Numbered from the stretch's first letter, positions 43,552-53,014 are shown. The stretch is DNA of 64,000 nucleotides from a virus (IMGVR_UViG_3300032931_001151:150201-214200), one strand, 5' to 3'. Notes: generated by a model from the letters alone, not told the origin. Numbers and translations: made by a program.

Positions 43552-44231
43552 ACATCTACCCAAGGCTTAGGTTGTCTAGGATCATGTCCCCATTTACTCA
43601 CAAATAACTCGGTGTTGTGTCCTATAATATTCCACGATCTATCATTATCCGCATAGTTTTTTCCTAAATGATATGTTAAAGTTCCTAGTTGTTGTGGTGC
43701 GGACTTTGTATATCCAAATTGTCTTAATGTTAATCCTATATCTTGATCTTCATGGCCATAGTGTCCGTTGTATCTTTCGTCATAATAACCAATTTCTTTT
43801 AACACATCATTTTTGAACCCTATATTAGCACACGAGAACCAAGCATTAGCATTAGCGAAATTATCAGAAGGAAATTGTATTATTCCTCTTGATATAGGAA
43901 AATTCTCTAATGAATGTAAGTGATTTTCAATAAATGTTTGAGATTGTGGAACACAATCGTCATCAAGAATTATGATATCCGGCGAATTACACATTTTCAT
44001 TGCTTCGTTTAGTCTTGCAACTTTAGTGTATCCCTCATCCTTAGCCCATAAATATCTTGAAACTATTCCGAATTTATTCGGATCAATCATATGGTGTGAT
44101 TTACTACCATCATCGGTAACTATTAAATTAAAATTGGTTATAGTTTGATACATCAATTTTTGCAAAGTTTGTTGTAAAAACTCGCTTCTATTATATGTAA
44201 CTATAATAATATCAACATCTTTAATTTTCAT
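43548..44231 (-). CDS. Family-2 glycosyltransferase
   Basis: 227 residues. Classical GT2 fold: VDIIIVTYNRSEFLQQTLQ (about 6-24), VTDDGSKS (about 38-45), the DxD motif in IIILDDDCVP (about 89-98), then the acceptor-side GYYDERYNGHYGHEDQDIGL (about 147-166), as in chondroitin-type polymerases. The start follows the previous gene's stop by three bases; its stop overlaps the next start (ATGA). Confidence 0.85.
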   Translation of the reverse strand: MKIKDVDIIIVTYNRSEFLQQTLQKLMYQTITNFNLIVTDDGSKSHHMIDPNKFGIVSRYLWAKDEGYTKVARLNEAMKMCNSPDIIILDDDCVPQSQTFIENHLHSLENFPISRGIIQFPSDNFANANAWFSCANIGFKNDVLKEIGYYDERYNGHYGHEDQDIGLTLRQFGYTKSAPQQLGTLTYHLGKNYADNDRSWNIIGHNTELFVSKWGHDPRQPKPWVDV

Positions 44232-44234
44232 ATT

Positions 44235-44936
44235 TCATTCCCAAAATACTTGGTTTTCTCTTTTTTTACCATAAGCGTCTACTATTAACGGAAAGCACAC
44301 TTCAAAAAAGTATCTATCTTTAAGATTCGTAGTGAAGAATTCTTCGGTGCTATTGTCTAAAAACCACTTTACTATTTTACCTTTTATAGCATAATGCGTT
44401 AATAACCACATAGTATTTGTTGGAATAGTTTCCGAATTTATGGGAATTTTCATATAAGAAGATATTACTTCTAAATTTTTACTAATTTTCATATCAAAAT
44501 TTCTTGCTATATGTGCCCAGCCACCAATTTCATCATTTTCAAGAATCTCATCATATTCTTTTCTCTTTTCAGCAAATTGCATAAAATAATCTCGGCATGA
44601 GATATACCATACACTATCTAGCGGATAGCTAATTCCTTTAGAATGCATAAAATATACATTTTCATAATCTTCTCTATTATCCTTCATCAATTTTAATGCC
44701 GATTGGAATCCGGATACATCGGAATTTACAGCTAAGTCGGGATCAACTAATGCGATATGAGCCTCTGGTAGTGTTGATTCAATTAAATCAATCCATGCTA
44801 AATCTGATTCGGCATTCACTCCAATATATACATCACAATCTCCAAAGTAATCTCTAATGTAACTTAAATATATTCCCGATCGATGTATAGTTGAATTTGG
44901 AATCCACGAAGAGAATACTACCGCATTTTTTTTCAT
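44235..44936 (-). CDS. Putative glycosyltransferase-like protein
   Basis: 233 residues. The N-terminal VVFSSWIPNSTIHRSGIYLS and the later ENVYFMHSKGISYPLDSVWY resemble rhamnan/mannan-type phage and bacterial proteins that accompany glycosyltransferases, but I cannot fix a family. Its membership of the overlapping glycosyltransferase set supports a sugar-related role. AAAGGA lies before the ATG. A TATAAATA word on this strand at 45003-45010 within the upstream gene could be a late promoter. Confidence 0.6.
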   Translation of the reverse strand: MKKNAVVFSSWIPNSTIHRSGIYLSYIRDYFGDCDVYIGVNAESDLAWIDLIESTLPEAHIALVDPDLAVNSDVSGFQSALKLMKDNREDYENVYFMHSKGISYPLDSVWYISCRDYFMQFAEKRKEYDEILENDEIGGWAHIARNFDMKISKNLEVISSYMKIPINSETIPTNTMWLLTHYAIKGKIVKWFLDNSTEEFFTTNLKDRYFFEVCFPLIVDAYGKKRENQVFWE

Positions 44937-44964
44937 TTTTTTAATCCTTTAATAATATTATACA

Positions 44965-46320
44965 CTAAAATCCTATTTTTTCATTAGGAGAAAATGGAAA
45001 ATTATTTATATTTAAATAGTTACCTATTACCGATTTGTATTGACTATTCTTAAGTGTATGTGTTATATTTAAGAATTCTTGAACAACTTCAGTATCAAGA
45101 AAAGGATATCTTCCTTCTTGTGAATAACTTCCCGTAACAAATTCGTCTTTTTTAAGATATGAGCACATACTACTACTATAAAACGACGCCCAAATAGGTT
45201 TATTATTTAGTTTCGTTGGAAATATAGTTTCTAAATTCTCGGGAAATACTCCTAGGAAATTTGAATGTTGGTATTTTGATGAGCCGTTCCAAGCATAATC
45301 TGAAAATAATTCATCCGCTCCCGCTCCGCTCATAAAGACTTTTCTATCATCTAATTTTGCTTTTGAACATACATAAGAAAGGCCATTAGACCCATTATCA
45401 TCCCATAAAGATAGATATGATTCCGAATAATTAGATCTCGCTGAATAAATTGTGTATTTAAACTCTTCGGTGTTGTCTAATAGATATTGGTGTGCCATAT
45501 TTCGCATACTAGGGGTTATAGTTAAAACTTCTAATTCGCAATTTGGATAGGACGTTAATATATTATATCTTTTATCTAATATCTCTTTATTTTCCGACCC
45601 TATTACACTAAATGCTTTAAATTTCGCCCCTTGCTTAATCATCTCACATATTAATGCTCCGCTATCATATCCACTTGACATTCCGATAAATAATTTTTGC
45701 GACATGTTTTGACAAGAACGTTTTTTTATACTATTTGAGAATGCTTTATTCCAATCATCAAAGTTTGTTTTATATTGATCTAAATTGAAGTCATAAATAG
45801 TTTTGGTTTCATAAATCCCGGTTAACATATCAAAAATAAGTGTAGTATTAGCATCAAACATCTTTATATTGCTATAAGTTTCTTCAAGCCCACTTTTATA
45901 TGACGCCACTCCTATATCTTTACCTTCTATGGCATACCATAACGGCTTCGTGCAAAAAACATCCCCCGTTACTATTAATATATTATTTTTAAAATCGGCC
46001 AATACTATTGCGAATTCTCCATCAAGCTTTTTTACAAAATCATTTCCATATTTTTTATAAAGCGGAATAATACATTTAGTATCATTATCATAGTCCCCAA
46101 ATTCTTTAAAGTTATATATCTCTCCATTAAAGATAATTACTATATCATCATCAACTAATGGTTGTGGAGTAAAAGTTCCGGTAATGCTTAGTAAATTATG
46201 AAGAAAAGTACATCCTTTATAATCTATAATATTAGTGGAATCCGGTCCACGCAATTTCATAAATCTATTTCTATGATCTATATTATCAATATTTTTTGTT
46301 GAAAATAGGATACTACACAT
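44965..46320 (-). CDS. Asparagine synthetase-like amidotransferase
   Basis: 451 residues. N-terminal class II glutaminase: catalytic Cys2 in MCSILFSTK, FMKLRGPDST (about 21-30), VIIFNGEIYNF (about 61-71). C-terminal ATP-dependent synthetase domain: IGMSSGYDSGALICEM (about 211-226, the pyrophosphate loop) and FMSGAGADELFSDY (about 329-342). Free asparagine is one possible product. In O-antigen clusters, relatives such as WbpS amidate sugar acids, and the surrounding glycosyltransferases make that role plausible. The gene ends in TAG with a TAA seven codons later. Confidence 0.88.
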   Translation of the reverse strand: MCSILFSTKNIDNIDHRNRFMKLRGPDSTNIIDYKGCTFLHNLLSITGTFTPQPLVDDDIVIIFNGEIYNFKEFGDYDNDTKCIIPLYKKYGNDFVKKLDGEFAIVLADFKNNILIVTGDVFCTKPLWYAIEGKDIGVASYKSGLEETYSNIKMFDANTTLIFDMLTGIYETKTIYDFNLDQYKTNFDDWNKAFSNSIKKRSCQNMSQKLFIGMSSGYDSGALICEMIKQGAKFKAFSVIGSENKEILDKRYNILTSYPNCELEVLTITPSMRNMAHQYLLDNTEEFKYTIYSARSNYSESYLSLWDDNGSNGLSYVCSKAKLDDRKVFMSGAGADELFSDYAWNGSSKYQHSNFLGVFPENLETIFPTKLNNKPIWASFYSSSMCSYLKKDEFVTGSYSQEGRYPFLDTEVVQEFLNITHTLKNSQYKSVIGNYLNINNFPFSPNEKIGF

Positions 46321-46328
46321 AATTTTCC

Positions 46329-47033
46329 TTATTTTGGGCCGCTACTAATATGACCACGAACTTGAGGCATTAGTCTATTACATCCTAAAGAGCCATCAGA
46401 ATTAAACCCGTTAGCATATCCTGGTAATATTTTTAATTCAATTCCAGTTTTCCAAACACATCTTGGAAAACTTAATTGATCTCTTGAACTAAATTTTTCA
46501 ATTTCATTCCACCACATCTCATTAAATTCTATCACATTACGGGTATTTTTTCTAATTGAGACTGGCAATTCAAATAATCCAAAGTTTTTTGGAAATCCTT
46601 CCTTTTCATATGATTGTATTTGGCTATCTATTAAATTGATATGATCATAATTTAATTCTTTTAATATCTTTGACTCTTCATAAGCACAATTTCGTTGATT
46701 GTGCTTAAATACCCCAATTTCAAGTTCTTTCAAATAATCTCTAATTATTATTCTAGGATCCTCAACTACGGCATGAGATACGTCGGCCCATAACCAATAA
46801 TCGTACATTGGTAAAATTCTATGTGGTAAAATTTTGTAGTATTTAGCATTTCTTCTATTAGAGTACATGTCCCCAATATGTCTTTTTTCTAAAGGAATTT
46901 GTCTCCATATAGTAGAATTAGGCCAAGGTCTATCAACGAAGGCATAGTAATCAACATTAGAATGGATTATAGTCGGATTGACTAGACTTTCTCTATCGCC
47001 ACATAATGAAGTTATTATTGCAATTTTATTCAT
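46329..47033 (-). CDS. DUF616/TOD1-like glycosyltransferase
   Basis: 234 residues. IAIITSLCGDRESL at the N-terminus, DYYAFVDRP, WRQIPLEKRHIGDMYSNRRN and YKILPHRILPMYDYWLWADV (about 66-85) follow the pattern of the DUF616/TOD1 family of GT-A transferases. IGVFKHNQRNCAYEE is the usual next motif. Substrate unknown. Its ATG overlaps the stop of the gene upstream (ATGA). Confidence 0.8.
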   Translation of the reverse strand: MNKIAIITSLCGDRESLVNPTIIHSNVDYYAFVDRPWPNSTIWRQIPLEKRHIGDMYSNRRNAKYYKILPHRILPMYDYWLWADVSHAVVEDPRIIIRDYLKELEIGVFKHNQRNCAYEESKILKELNYDHINLIDSQIQSYEKEGFPKNFGLFELPVSIRKNTRNVIEFNEMWWNEIEKFSSRDQLSFPRCVWKTGIELKILPGYANGFNSDGSLGCNRLMPQVRGHISSGPK

Positions 47034-47770
47034 TCTAATCTTTCCGGTTTTAAGATATAGTCGGAATGCTTTTCTAATACATACTTTTGTTCTTTTTGAG
47101 TTATCTCTATATTATCCCTTACTTGAGACGATATAGACTTTTCCCATATTCTAATACTAACTAAAAATTCATTAATAAGCTTTGGGGGTCCGTATTTTTT
47201 ATGTAATCTATAAAATAATTCACAATCCATTAGCCATATAAGTTCTTCATCAAAAAAATTATCATTATTTTTAAAATATATAGCACTAGGACATCCTAAC
47301 TCATTATATCCTTGTAATATATCATCGGTATATTTTGGGAATTGCGGTTTATGTTTTATTCCATTATATATTTGATTTGCATTAGAAATGTGATTAAATC
47401 CTATAGCGCCCCAATTATTGCCATTTTTATATTCTCTTATTATTTTATCAAGACAATCTATATCATAAAACATATCATCTTGGAACATGGGCTTTATAAT
47501 TTCTCCTTTAGAGTTCTTTATCCCCATATTTACGTTTGCCGATGAATTTCCTCTTTTATAATTATGCCTCATATAATTTATGAGGATATTTGATCCCATA
47601 AACTTAGATTTCAAATACATTTCAATTTCATTATTTTCCGAATGGTCTGTGATATTAATTTCATAATTTTTATACGTTTGACATATTATAGATTTCATTA
47701 GCTCATTAAGATATTTTATTCCGTTACCACTCATTTCATAACATGGAATACAAATAGAGATTTTACACAT
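47030..47770 (-). CDS. Family-2 glycosyltransferase
   Basis: 246 residues from the ATG at 47770; the longer frame upstream lies inside the previous gene. ISICIPCYEMSGNGIKYLNE (about 4-23) is the nucleotide-binding start, NITDHSENNEIEMYL the second strand, and PMFQDDMFYD (about 98-107) the DxD site. IWLMDCELFYRLHKKYGPP is the acceptor-side motif. Its start overlaps the previous stop by 8 bases, its stop the next start by 4. Confidence 0.85.
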   Translation of the reverse strand: MCKISICIPCYEMSGNGIKYLNELMKSIICQTYKNYEINITDHSENNEIEMYLKSKFMGSNILINYMRHNYKRGNSSANVNMGIKNSKGEIIKPMFQDDMFYDIDCLDKIIREYKNGNNWGAIGFNHISNANQIYNGIKHKPQFPKYTDDILQGYNELGCPSAIYFKNNDNFFDEELIWLMDCELFYRLHKKYGPPKLINEFLVSIRIWEKSISSQVRDNIEITQKEQKYVLEKHSDYILKPERLE

Positions 47771-48632
47771 TGAATTTTTCCCATAGATAATGTGCAAAAT
47801 TCTTTTCTCCTCTTAATAAGTTTTTAGCAATTTTATAGTTCTTAGTACTTCCGTTTCTATAAGTATTAATTATGATATCCATCATATCGTTAATATTCTT
47901 ATTAGTTATATCAATATGAGATTCGTTAGTGAATATTTTAGATACTTCCGATGCTCCCCAATAAATCGGAATACTATTACACAAGATAGGATCATAGAAT
48001 TTTTCAGTTACCCAATATCTATAAGAGGCATTTTCAATTGCTATAGAATATTCATATGGTGAGAAAGCATCCGGCTTATGTTCTACTATTCCCTTAACTC
48101 TTGAATCTCCTTGATAGTAACGACATCCTCTTCCGTATATATGAATATCTAAATTAGTTTTTAATATTCTTTTTATTAGTTCATGTCTTAATGCATGTCC
48201 GCTAAAGTATGTTTTATCCGATGCTATTATAGACATTCTATATGGTTTACTGACATTTTCAAATTCGTCTTTTTCTCCGTAAATTGGGACTTGCGGAGCT
48301 AAATAGCAAATACCTTCTTGAAAACATGGCCAATTCGGAAATCTTTTCTTATCGTGGCATATATACGTTCCAATATTTTCTTTAATATATGGCAAATAAC
48401 TAGACGAATCTAATATCTCAAAAGGCTCATGCATTAACCCTAATACTCTTTCTTTTGGTACTTTTAATTGCGGAGTTCCATGATTTATAATAACCGCATG
48501 AGTATAGTTATCATCGTCAACAATTTTCATATTTTTATATTCTGCTTTTCCATATCCCCAAGATTTAAAAGCATTTCTTAATCCATATGATGGTGCAAAG
48601 TCGGAAAATATTTGTACTCTTATTTCGTCCAT
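47763..48632 (-). CDS. GT10-like fucosyltransferase
   Basis: 289 residues from the ATG at 48632, which AAGGAG precedes by 6 bases; a TTG two codons upstream is less likely. The C-terminal half carries the hallmark of family GT10 alpha-1,3/1,4-fucosyltransferases: YEYSIAIENASYRYWVTEKF (about 195-214), corresponding to the family's FENS...YVTEK, then CNSIPIYWGASEV. VLGLMHEPFEI earlier is also typical. It is likely to use GDP-L-fucose, or GDP-colitose if that is what the adjacent pathway makes. Confidence 0.83.
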   Translation of the reverse strand: MDEIRVQIFSDFAPSYGLRNAFKSWGYGKAEYKNMKIVDDDNYTHAVIINHGTPQLKVPKERVLGLMHEPFEILDSSSYLPYIKENIGTYICHDKKRFPNWPCFQEGICYLAPQVPIYGEKDEFENVSKPYRMSIIASDKTYFSGHALRHELIKRILKTNLDIHIYGRGCRYYQGDSRVKGIVEHKPDAFSPYEYSIAIENASYRYWVTEKFYDPILCNSIPIYWGASEVSKIFTNESHIDITNKNINDMMDIIINTYRNGSTKNYKIAKNLLRGEKNFAHYLWEKFNV

Positions 48633-49393
48633 GGCCAACTCCTTACATAAGCTTTTAAATCTTCTTTTGACATTCCAATGATTTTTTTATATTCTTCTTC
48701 GTTTTGTTTAAATCTTGGATTGGTTGTATCGCTATTAAATGTTCTAGAATGGTCTAAATGGAATAATTTACCATCAATCGATCCTATTTTATATCCCAAT
48801 TTTCCAAATCTATCTCTTCTCTCAACATCTTCAGGTCCCCAAGACATAAAGTTTTCATTTTCCATACCTCCTTCTACGTATTTTGATTTATTCATAAATA
48901 AACATCCGCCGGGCGGTGGTGACGGATGTTCAAATGATACTAATGGATCAATTCCTGCTAAATTGAGAGTTAATCCAAATGAATTATGGTATTTACTTGG
49001 AATATTATGATTCGGCTTATTAAAAGGATAGCAAAAATCTAATATATTACCTCTAACAACTTGTGCGGCATTAAGATATTGATGTGGATAAAAAACTACA
49101 TCCGAGTCTTGGCTAACTATTATTGGGGTTTTAGCCCTCTTCGCCATAATATTTAGGTTTTTTGTTTTATGGAATAAGTCGGAGTCGTTTTGTCTATATA
49201 TGTATGTTAATTTTTTATTCCATTCTGCTCTCATTAATTGTGGAAATAGTGCTTGTTTCCCTTCTTCACATATGATGACAGAAGTATCAAAGTGCTTAAA
49301 AAGATACGAGAGAAGTAAATCTATTATTTTCTTTCTATCTTCTGATTCTATTTTAAGAGGTATTAAAAACGTTACGTCACGCAAATTAGACAT
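48620..49393 (-). CDS. GT-A glycosyltransferase, galactosyltransferase-like
   Basis: 257 residues from the ATG at 49393, which overlaps the previous TAA. VTFLIPLKIESEDRKKIIDL opens the fold, VSQDSDVVFYP (about 91-101) is the metal site, and GGCLFMNKSKYVEGGMENEN then FMSWGPEDVERRDRFGKLGY (about 165-205) match the C-terminal acceptor domain of GT7/chondroitin-synthase-like enzymes. It is a paralogue of the next gene upstream (49393-50151), with the same motif order. Confidence 0.82.
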   Translation of the reverse strand: MSNLRDVTFLIPLKIESEDRKKIIDLLLSYLFKHFDTSVIICEEGKQALFPQLMRAEWNKKLTYIYRQNDSDLFHKTKNLNIMAKRAKTPIIVSQDSDVVFYPHQYLNAAQVVRGNILDFCYPFNKPNHNIPSKYHNSFGLTLNLAGIDPLVSFEHPSPPPGGCLFMNKSKYVEGGMENENFMSWGPEDVERRDRFGKLGYKIGSIDGKLFHLDHSRTFNSDTTNPRFKQNEEEYKKIIGMSKEDLKAYVRSWPWTK

Positions 49394-50151
49394 TATTTTA
49401 TCCATCCCCAAGTTGCCACTTGTGTTTTCAATGCTTCTCTTGAAAGAGATGATATTCTATGAAATTCCATCTCGTTATCTCTATATGCTTTATGTTCGGT
49501 GTTTGCGCTATTAGGACTTCTCGGATGCGATAGATGATAAAGAGCGCCCTCTATTCTTGAAATTCTATATCCTAATGTTCCAAAACGTTTTAACCTTTCA
49601 TCATCTTCCCAACCCCATGACACAAATCGTTCATTTTCCATTCCACCTTCAATGAACTTTTGCTTATTCCAGAATATAGCACCACCAACGGATTTAGGAT
49701 GAATTAAGTTGCCATTTGATGGTGTTATATTCTCAATCGTTAGATTATTTTGAACATTTGATATGTGTGGTTCAATTAAATCTATAAATCGTCCATCATA
49801 TGGGTAAACCATATCATATTTATTCTCTCTAATAACTCTTACGGCTTGGACATATTGTGCAATTGGGAATAAAACGTCGGTGTCATAGTTAACTATAATT
49901 GGCGTAGTTGATTGTTTGGCTAGAACATTAAGACAATACGTTCTATGCATAAGATAATCACCACGAGGAATGAAAATATGCTTGAATTTTCCAACATCTT
50001 TAAATTTTGATTCCGTGTCATTTTCGCAAATTAATATATTTGTATCAAAATGTTTATTGAGATAATTTATAATAATTCTAATATTTCGTAATCTTTCGGG
50101 GGTGTCTAATTTGAAGGGGATATTAAATGTCACGTCGGTTAAATTTATCAT
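49393..50151 (-). CDS. GT-A glycosyltransferase, paralogue of the next gene
   Basis: 252 residues. VTFNIPFKLDTPERLRNIRI, VNYDTDVLFP (about 89-98), GGAIFWNKQKFIEGGMENER and FVSWGWEDDERLKRFGTLGY repeat the motifs of the gene at 48620-49393, so the two arose by duplication within the island. The two may add alternating or related sugars. Start and stop both overlap their neighbours. Confidence 0.82.
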   Translation of the reverse strand: MINLTDVTFNIPFKLDTPERLRNIRIIINYLNKHFDTNILICENDTESKFKDVGKFKHIFIPRGDYLMHRTYCLNVLAKQSTTPIIVNYDTDVLFPIAQYVQAVRVIRENKYDMVYPYDGRFIDLIEPHISNVQNNLTIENITPSNGNLIHPKSVGGAIFWNKQKFIEGGMENERFVSWGWEDDERLKRFGTLGYRISRIEGALYHLSHPRSPNSANTEHKAYRDNEMEFHRISSLSREALKTQVATWGWIK

Positions 50152-50774
50152 ATTTCTTTTATTAAACCTTTATCTAAATAGTGGTTATATAATACCGTTT
50201 CTGCTTGTTGTGGATGATAATTAAAACAATCGCTTTTATCTAAATATTTTTCCCAATAATACTTGTATGGGTATTTTCTAGCCGGATCAAATCCTGTCAC
50301 GAATATTTCAGCATCTTTGAATCTATATAAACATGATTCTATAGTAGTCATTCCTGAGTCTGGGTAATACCATTCCATGTTATTTTTTAAATTCTCGCTT
50401 ATTGTCTTCATTTTATTGTATAAATTGTCGTAAATGTAAGGATCTACAAATATAAATTCTAATGGTTTAAATCTACCAAAATGTTCTCTAGCCCTAACTC
50501 TATTATTATGATGTCCTTTTGCAAATTTGTCTGGTATCCAAACTTCATTGCATAGTTTGAAATTTTCTATTAATCTATGACTCCCTAATAATCCCGCCGT
50601 AGCCCCTTCTCCCGTTATCATCATAGAAATAATATCTACTTTTTTACCAACATAACTTTCCCACCCTTCAATGAGAAAATTATTCATCCTAATAACCCTA
50701 TCACAAGAATCAATGAAATCTCCATTTTTAACCATGGAAGCCTTATATCCATTTGCAACAATCGCTATTCTCAT
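50148..50774 (-). CDS. GT29-like (sialyltransferase-like) glycosyltransferase
   Basis: 208 residues. IAIVANGYKASMVKNGDFID then SCDRVIRMNNF (about 3-33) resembles the sialylmotif L of family GT29, and WYYPDSGMTTIESCLYRF (about 133-150) the motif S. Bacterial and phage relatives of this fold act in capsule or LPS assembly and need not use sialic acid; no sialic-acid synthesis gene is seen here. Start overlaps the upstream stop (ATGA) and its stop overlaps the next start. Confidence 0.65.
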   Translation of the reverse strand: MRIAIVANGYKASMVKNGDFIDSCDRVIRMNNFLIEGWESYVGKKVDIISMMITGEGATAGLLGSHRLIENFKLCNEVWIPDKFAKGHHNNRVRAREHFGRFKPLEFIFVDPYIYDNLYNKMKTISENLKNNMEWYYPDSGMTTIESCLYRFKDAEIFVTGFDPARKYPYKYYWEKYLDKSDCFNYHPQQAETVLYNHYLDKGLIKEI

Positions 50775-51589
50775 TTATGATTTCTCCAAAATTCAGAAGC
50801 CTCTTGGATTTGTTGATTAATATTTTGTTTAACTACTCCGCTATCTCTTTGGCATACTTTTACTTTCCATTTAGCATATTCTTCGTCATTTTCCGGTGGG
50901 TGGATGATGGGTATAGAATCTGACATTTGCCAAGTAAATCCTTTCTGTCCCAAATCCATAAGGAAATAAGCATCATCACCGGCGTATACGCCCATAACCC
51001 TATATCCGCCAATCGTTTCCCATGCCCTTCTTGACATAAATAGGCATCCGCCCGCAATTCCACTCGGTTGATTAGGCCATACAACTTTTTCGTTGAATGT
51101 TTTGCCATTAAATGTTATAGAATAATCATTTACATTTTCATAACAAGTTTTATAATGACATCCGTGTCCGTTTTGTTGTAATCCTATTAACCCAAATGGT
51201 TTGCCTTTTATAGTCTCTGTCTTATTAGCCATAGCAATAAGACGATTGAAGAATTCTTCATTATCTTGGGGGAATAGTATATCCGAATCGGCTGACATAA
51301 TATACTTGTGGTGAGACTTTAAGAACTTTTTCGTTAAAGTGTTTACTACTACGGCTTTACCTACATTATCATTAAATGATAATATGTCTTTTTTTCCAAA
51401 TTGGTCTTTAATGGTTGATAAAATTGGTGCCCACTGTTGTTTATCTTTGCACCATCCGCCGAAGCAAACGTCAACATTCTCTACTTTGTGTTCTTTTAAG
51501 TATTTGCCCAAAGATATTAGAGAATTTATGTTTCTTTCTGTAACTCTAGTTATTGGTCCAAATATTGGCTGACAAAGTAAAATTGACAT
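50771..51589 (-). CDS. GT-A glycosyltransferase, first gene of the leftward island
   Basis: 272 residues. KYIMSADSDILFPQDNEEFF (about 95-114) holds the DxD site; PSGIAGGCLFMSRRAWETIG and GVYAGDDAYFLMDLGQKGF (about 175-225) form the acceptor side, as in GT2 enzymes. The N-terminus ILLCQPIFGPITRVTERNIN is the nucleotide end. AAGGAA precedes the ATG. All ten downstream genes follow on the same strand, most with start-stop overlaps, so this promoter region probably controls the whole island. Confidence 0.82.
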   Translation of the reverse strand: MSILLCQPIFGPITRVTERNINSLISLGKYLKEHKVENVDVCFGGWCKDKQQWAPILSTIKDQFGKKDILSFNDNVGKAVVVNTLTKKFLKSHHKYIMSADSDILFPQDNEEFFNRLIAMANKTETIKGKPFGLIGLQQNGHGCHYKTCYENVNDYSITFNGKTFNEKVVWPNQPSGIAGGCLFMSRRAWETIGGYRVMGVYAGDDAYFLMDLGQKGFTWQMSDSIPIIHPPENDEEYAKWKVKVCQRDSGVVKQNINQQIQEASEFWRNHK

Positions 51590-51604
51590 AAATATTCCTT
51601 ATAT

Positions 51605-51623
51605 TGTATAATGTAATTATACC
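51605..51623. promoter_or_regulatory. Palindrome with divergent -10 boxes
   Basis: TGTATAAT (51605-51612) and ATTATACCA overlap in a near-perfect inverted repeat centred on GTA, giving a TATAAT on each strand between the leftward sugar island and the rightward genes. The same layout occurs at 8494-8521. Confidence 0.5.
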
Positions 51624-51673
51624 ATAGAAGATATTTATTTTCCCTTCTAAATATATGTAATAGGAGATAATTT

Positions 51674-51844
51674 ATGATTATTCGTAGATATATTAATGGA
51701 AAGAAAGTTGACATAGAGGTTAATACGACACCTCCATCGCCAATTCCTCCACCAAATCCTAATCAACCTACACCAACTCAAACTAATCCTCAAGCACCAC
51801 CAGTTCCTCCACCGAGAAAAGGTTGTGGGTGTAAACGAAAATGA
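51674..51844 (+). CDS. Small proline-rich protein with C-terminal GCGCKRK
   Basis: 56 residues, too short for most gene callers. TAGGAG lies 7 bases before the ATG. The N-terminus is a basic strand (MIIRRYINGKKVDIEV), the middle is a Pro/Thr/Asn linker of about 30 residues, and the end is KGCGCKRK. The final Cys pair and basic residues could bind metal, form disulfides or reach a membrane or DNA. Its TGA overlaps the next ATG (ATGA), implying translational coupling. No family known to me. Confidence 0.65.
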   Translation: MIIRRYINGKKVDIEVNTTPPSPIPPPNPNQPTPTQTNPQAPPVPPPRKGCGCKRK

Positions 51845-53004
51845 TATTTAAGACATTTTTTGAAGATTATGAGAATATAATAAAAGAGTCAACTATTAAT
51901 ATGGGAGACTTTACGGAAGTATTATTTGCTATCGGGTTACTTCATTACACTCTAAAAAAGCAAATAACTCCCAAAGACATATTAGATACCCTTGATAATA
52001 TTCCATCTTTACCTTTTGAAAATACTTATAATCATGATAACTACGACGTTGCTTTACACTTAGAGGGCAAGTCGGGAATATCCAATTTAATTGGCGGTAA
52101 TTTTAAAAATTTGGAAGAAGAATATAAAAAACAAGTTATGGACATAATTCAAAAAATAACTAATAATATACCAAAATTAAAAACTATACATAAAGTTGAT
52201 AATTTTATAAAAGCATCAAAAGAAATATTAGAAAATAATAAATTTATCGTAGTTATTAAATCCACTGGATCAAAAACTACTCAAGGTGATGAAGTTAAAG
52301 CGGATGTAACTATGGATTTAATACCAAAAGAGAACATTAAAGTTCCCCAAGATATAAAGAAAATAGTATATTCTATTAAATATAGTAATAAAAAATTAGA
52401 AAGTAAAGTTTCCGAAATTAGTATATTTACTTTAATATTAAGATTAGGTATCGCTTTTAGATTGCCTATGGTAAGCGGACTTGACAATATGAGGGAATTA
52501 CCATATAAAGTAAATGCTCAAAGTGGATCAAAATGGCTTCACGAACTATTCTATGATAATGCACAATATAAGCAATTAAGTTTACAAGAAAATCATTTAT
52601 TTAATTTTATAAGAAAATTTTATACTACTAATGTGGGCGATAGAGAATCTATATTAAAACAATTTTTATTAGAATTCAATAATGAAATGTTAATTAAAGA
52701 AAAGAAACAACCCGAATTCTCCAATATATTATATAATTTTCTTGAAAAAGAATTATTTGGTAAGGACTTAGCAGACATAGTTAAAATAGATATTAATGGC
52801 ATAAGTGATATTGACGTAGAGGCTTATAATAAAATTAGAAATAACTATTTAGTTGATTTTAGTACAAGGCCATCAAAATCAAAAAATCTATTATTTAAAT
52901 TTGAAGCGGTTGGTAAAGATGATAGTAGATTTGTTCTATTTTGGATAGATAATCATAGGGATGGAACGGTTCAAATATATATAGGTGATGACCTACTTAA
53001 ATAA
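51841..53004 (+). CDS. Hypothetical protein, possible PD-(D/E)XK nuclease
   Basis: 387 residues, helical N-terminus (MIFKTFFEDYENIIKESTIN; FTEVLFAIGLLHYTLKK). The middle has QGDEVKADVTMDLIP (about 137-151) and, about 20 residues on, KIVYSIKYSNKKLESK; a D followed by x-x-K on the next strand is the layout of restriction-like endonucleases. YSIKYSNK has Ser where Glu is common. The C-terminal part reads LLFKFEAVGKDDSRFVLFWI. Nuclease activity is a guess. It is coupled to the small proline-rich gene upstream. Confidence 0.7.
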   Translation: MIFKTFFEDYENIIKESTINMGDFTEVLFAIGLLHYTLKKQITPKDILDTLDNIPSLPFENTYNHDNYDVALHLEGKSGISNLIGGNFKNLEEEYKKQVMDIIQKITNNIPKLKTIHKVDNFIKASKEILENNKFIVVIKSTGSKTTQGDEVKADVTMDLIPKENIKVPQDIKKIVYSIKYSNKKLESKVSEISIFTLILRLGIAFRLPMVSGLDNMRELPYKVNAQSGSKWLHELFYDNAQYKQLSLQENHLFNFIRKFYTTNVGDRESILKQFLLEFNNEMLIKEKKQPEFSNILYNFLEKELFGKDLADIVKIDINGISDIDVEAYNKIRNNYLVDFSTRPSKSKNLLFKFEAVGKDDSRFVLFWIDNHRDGTVQIYIGDDLLK

Positions 53005-53014
53005 GGAAATGAAA

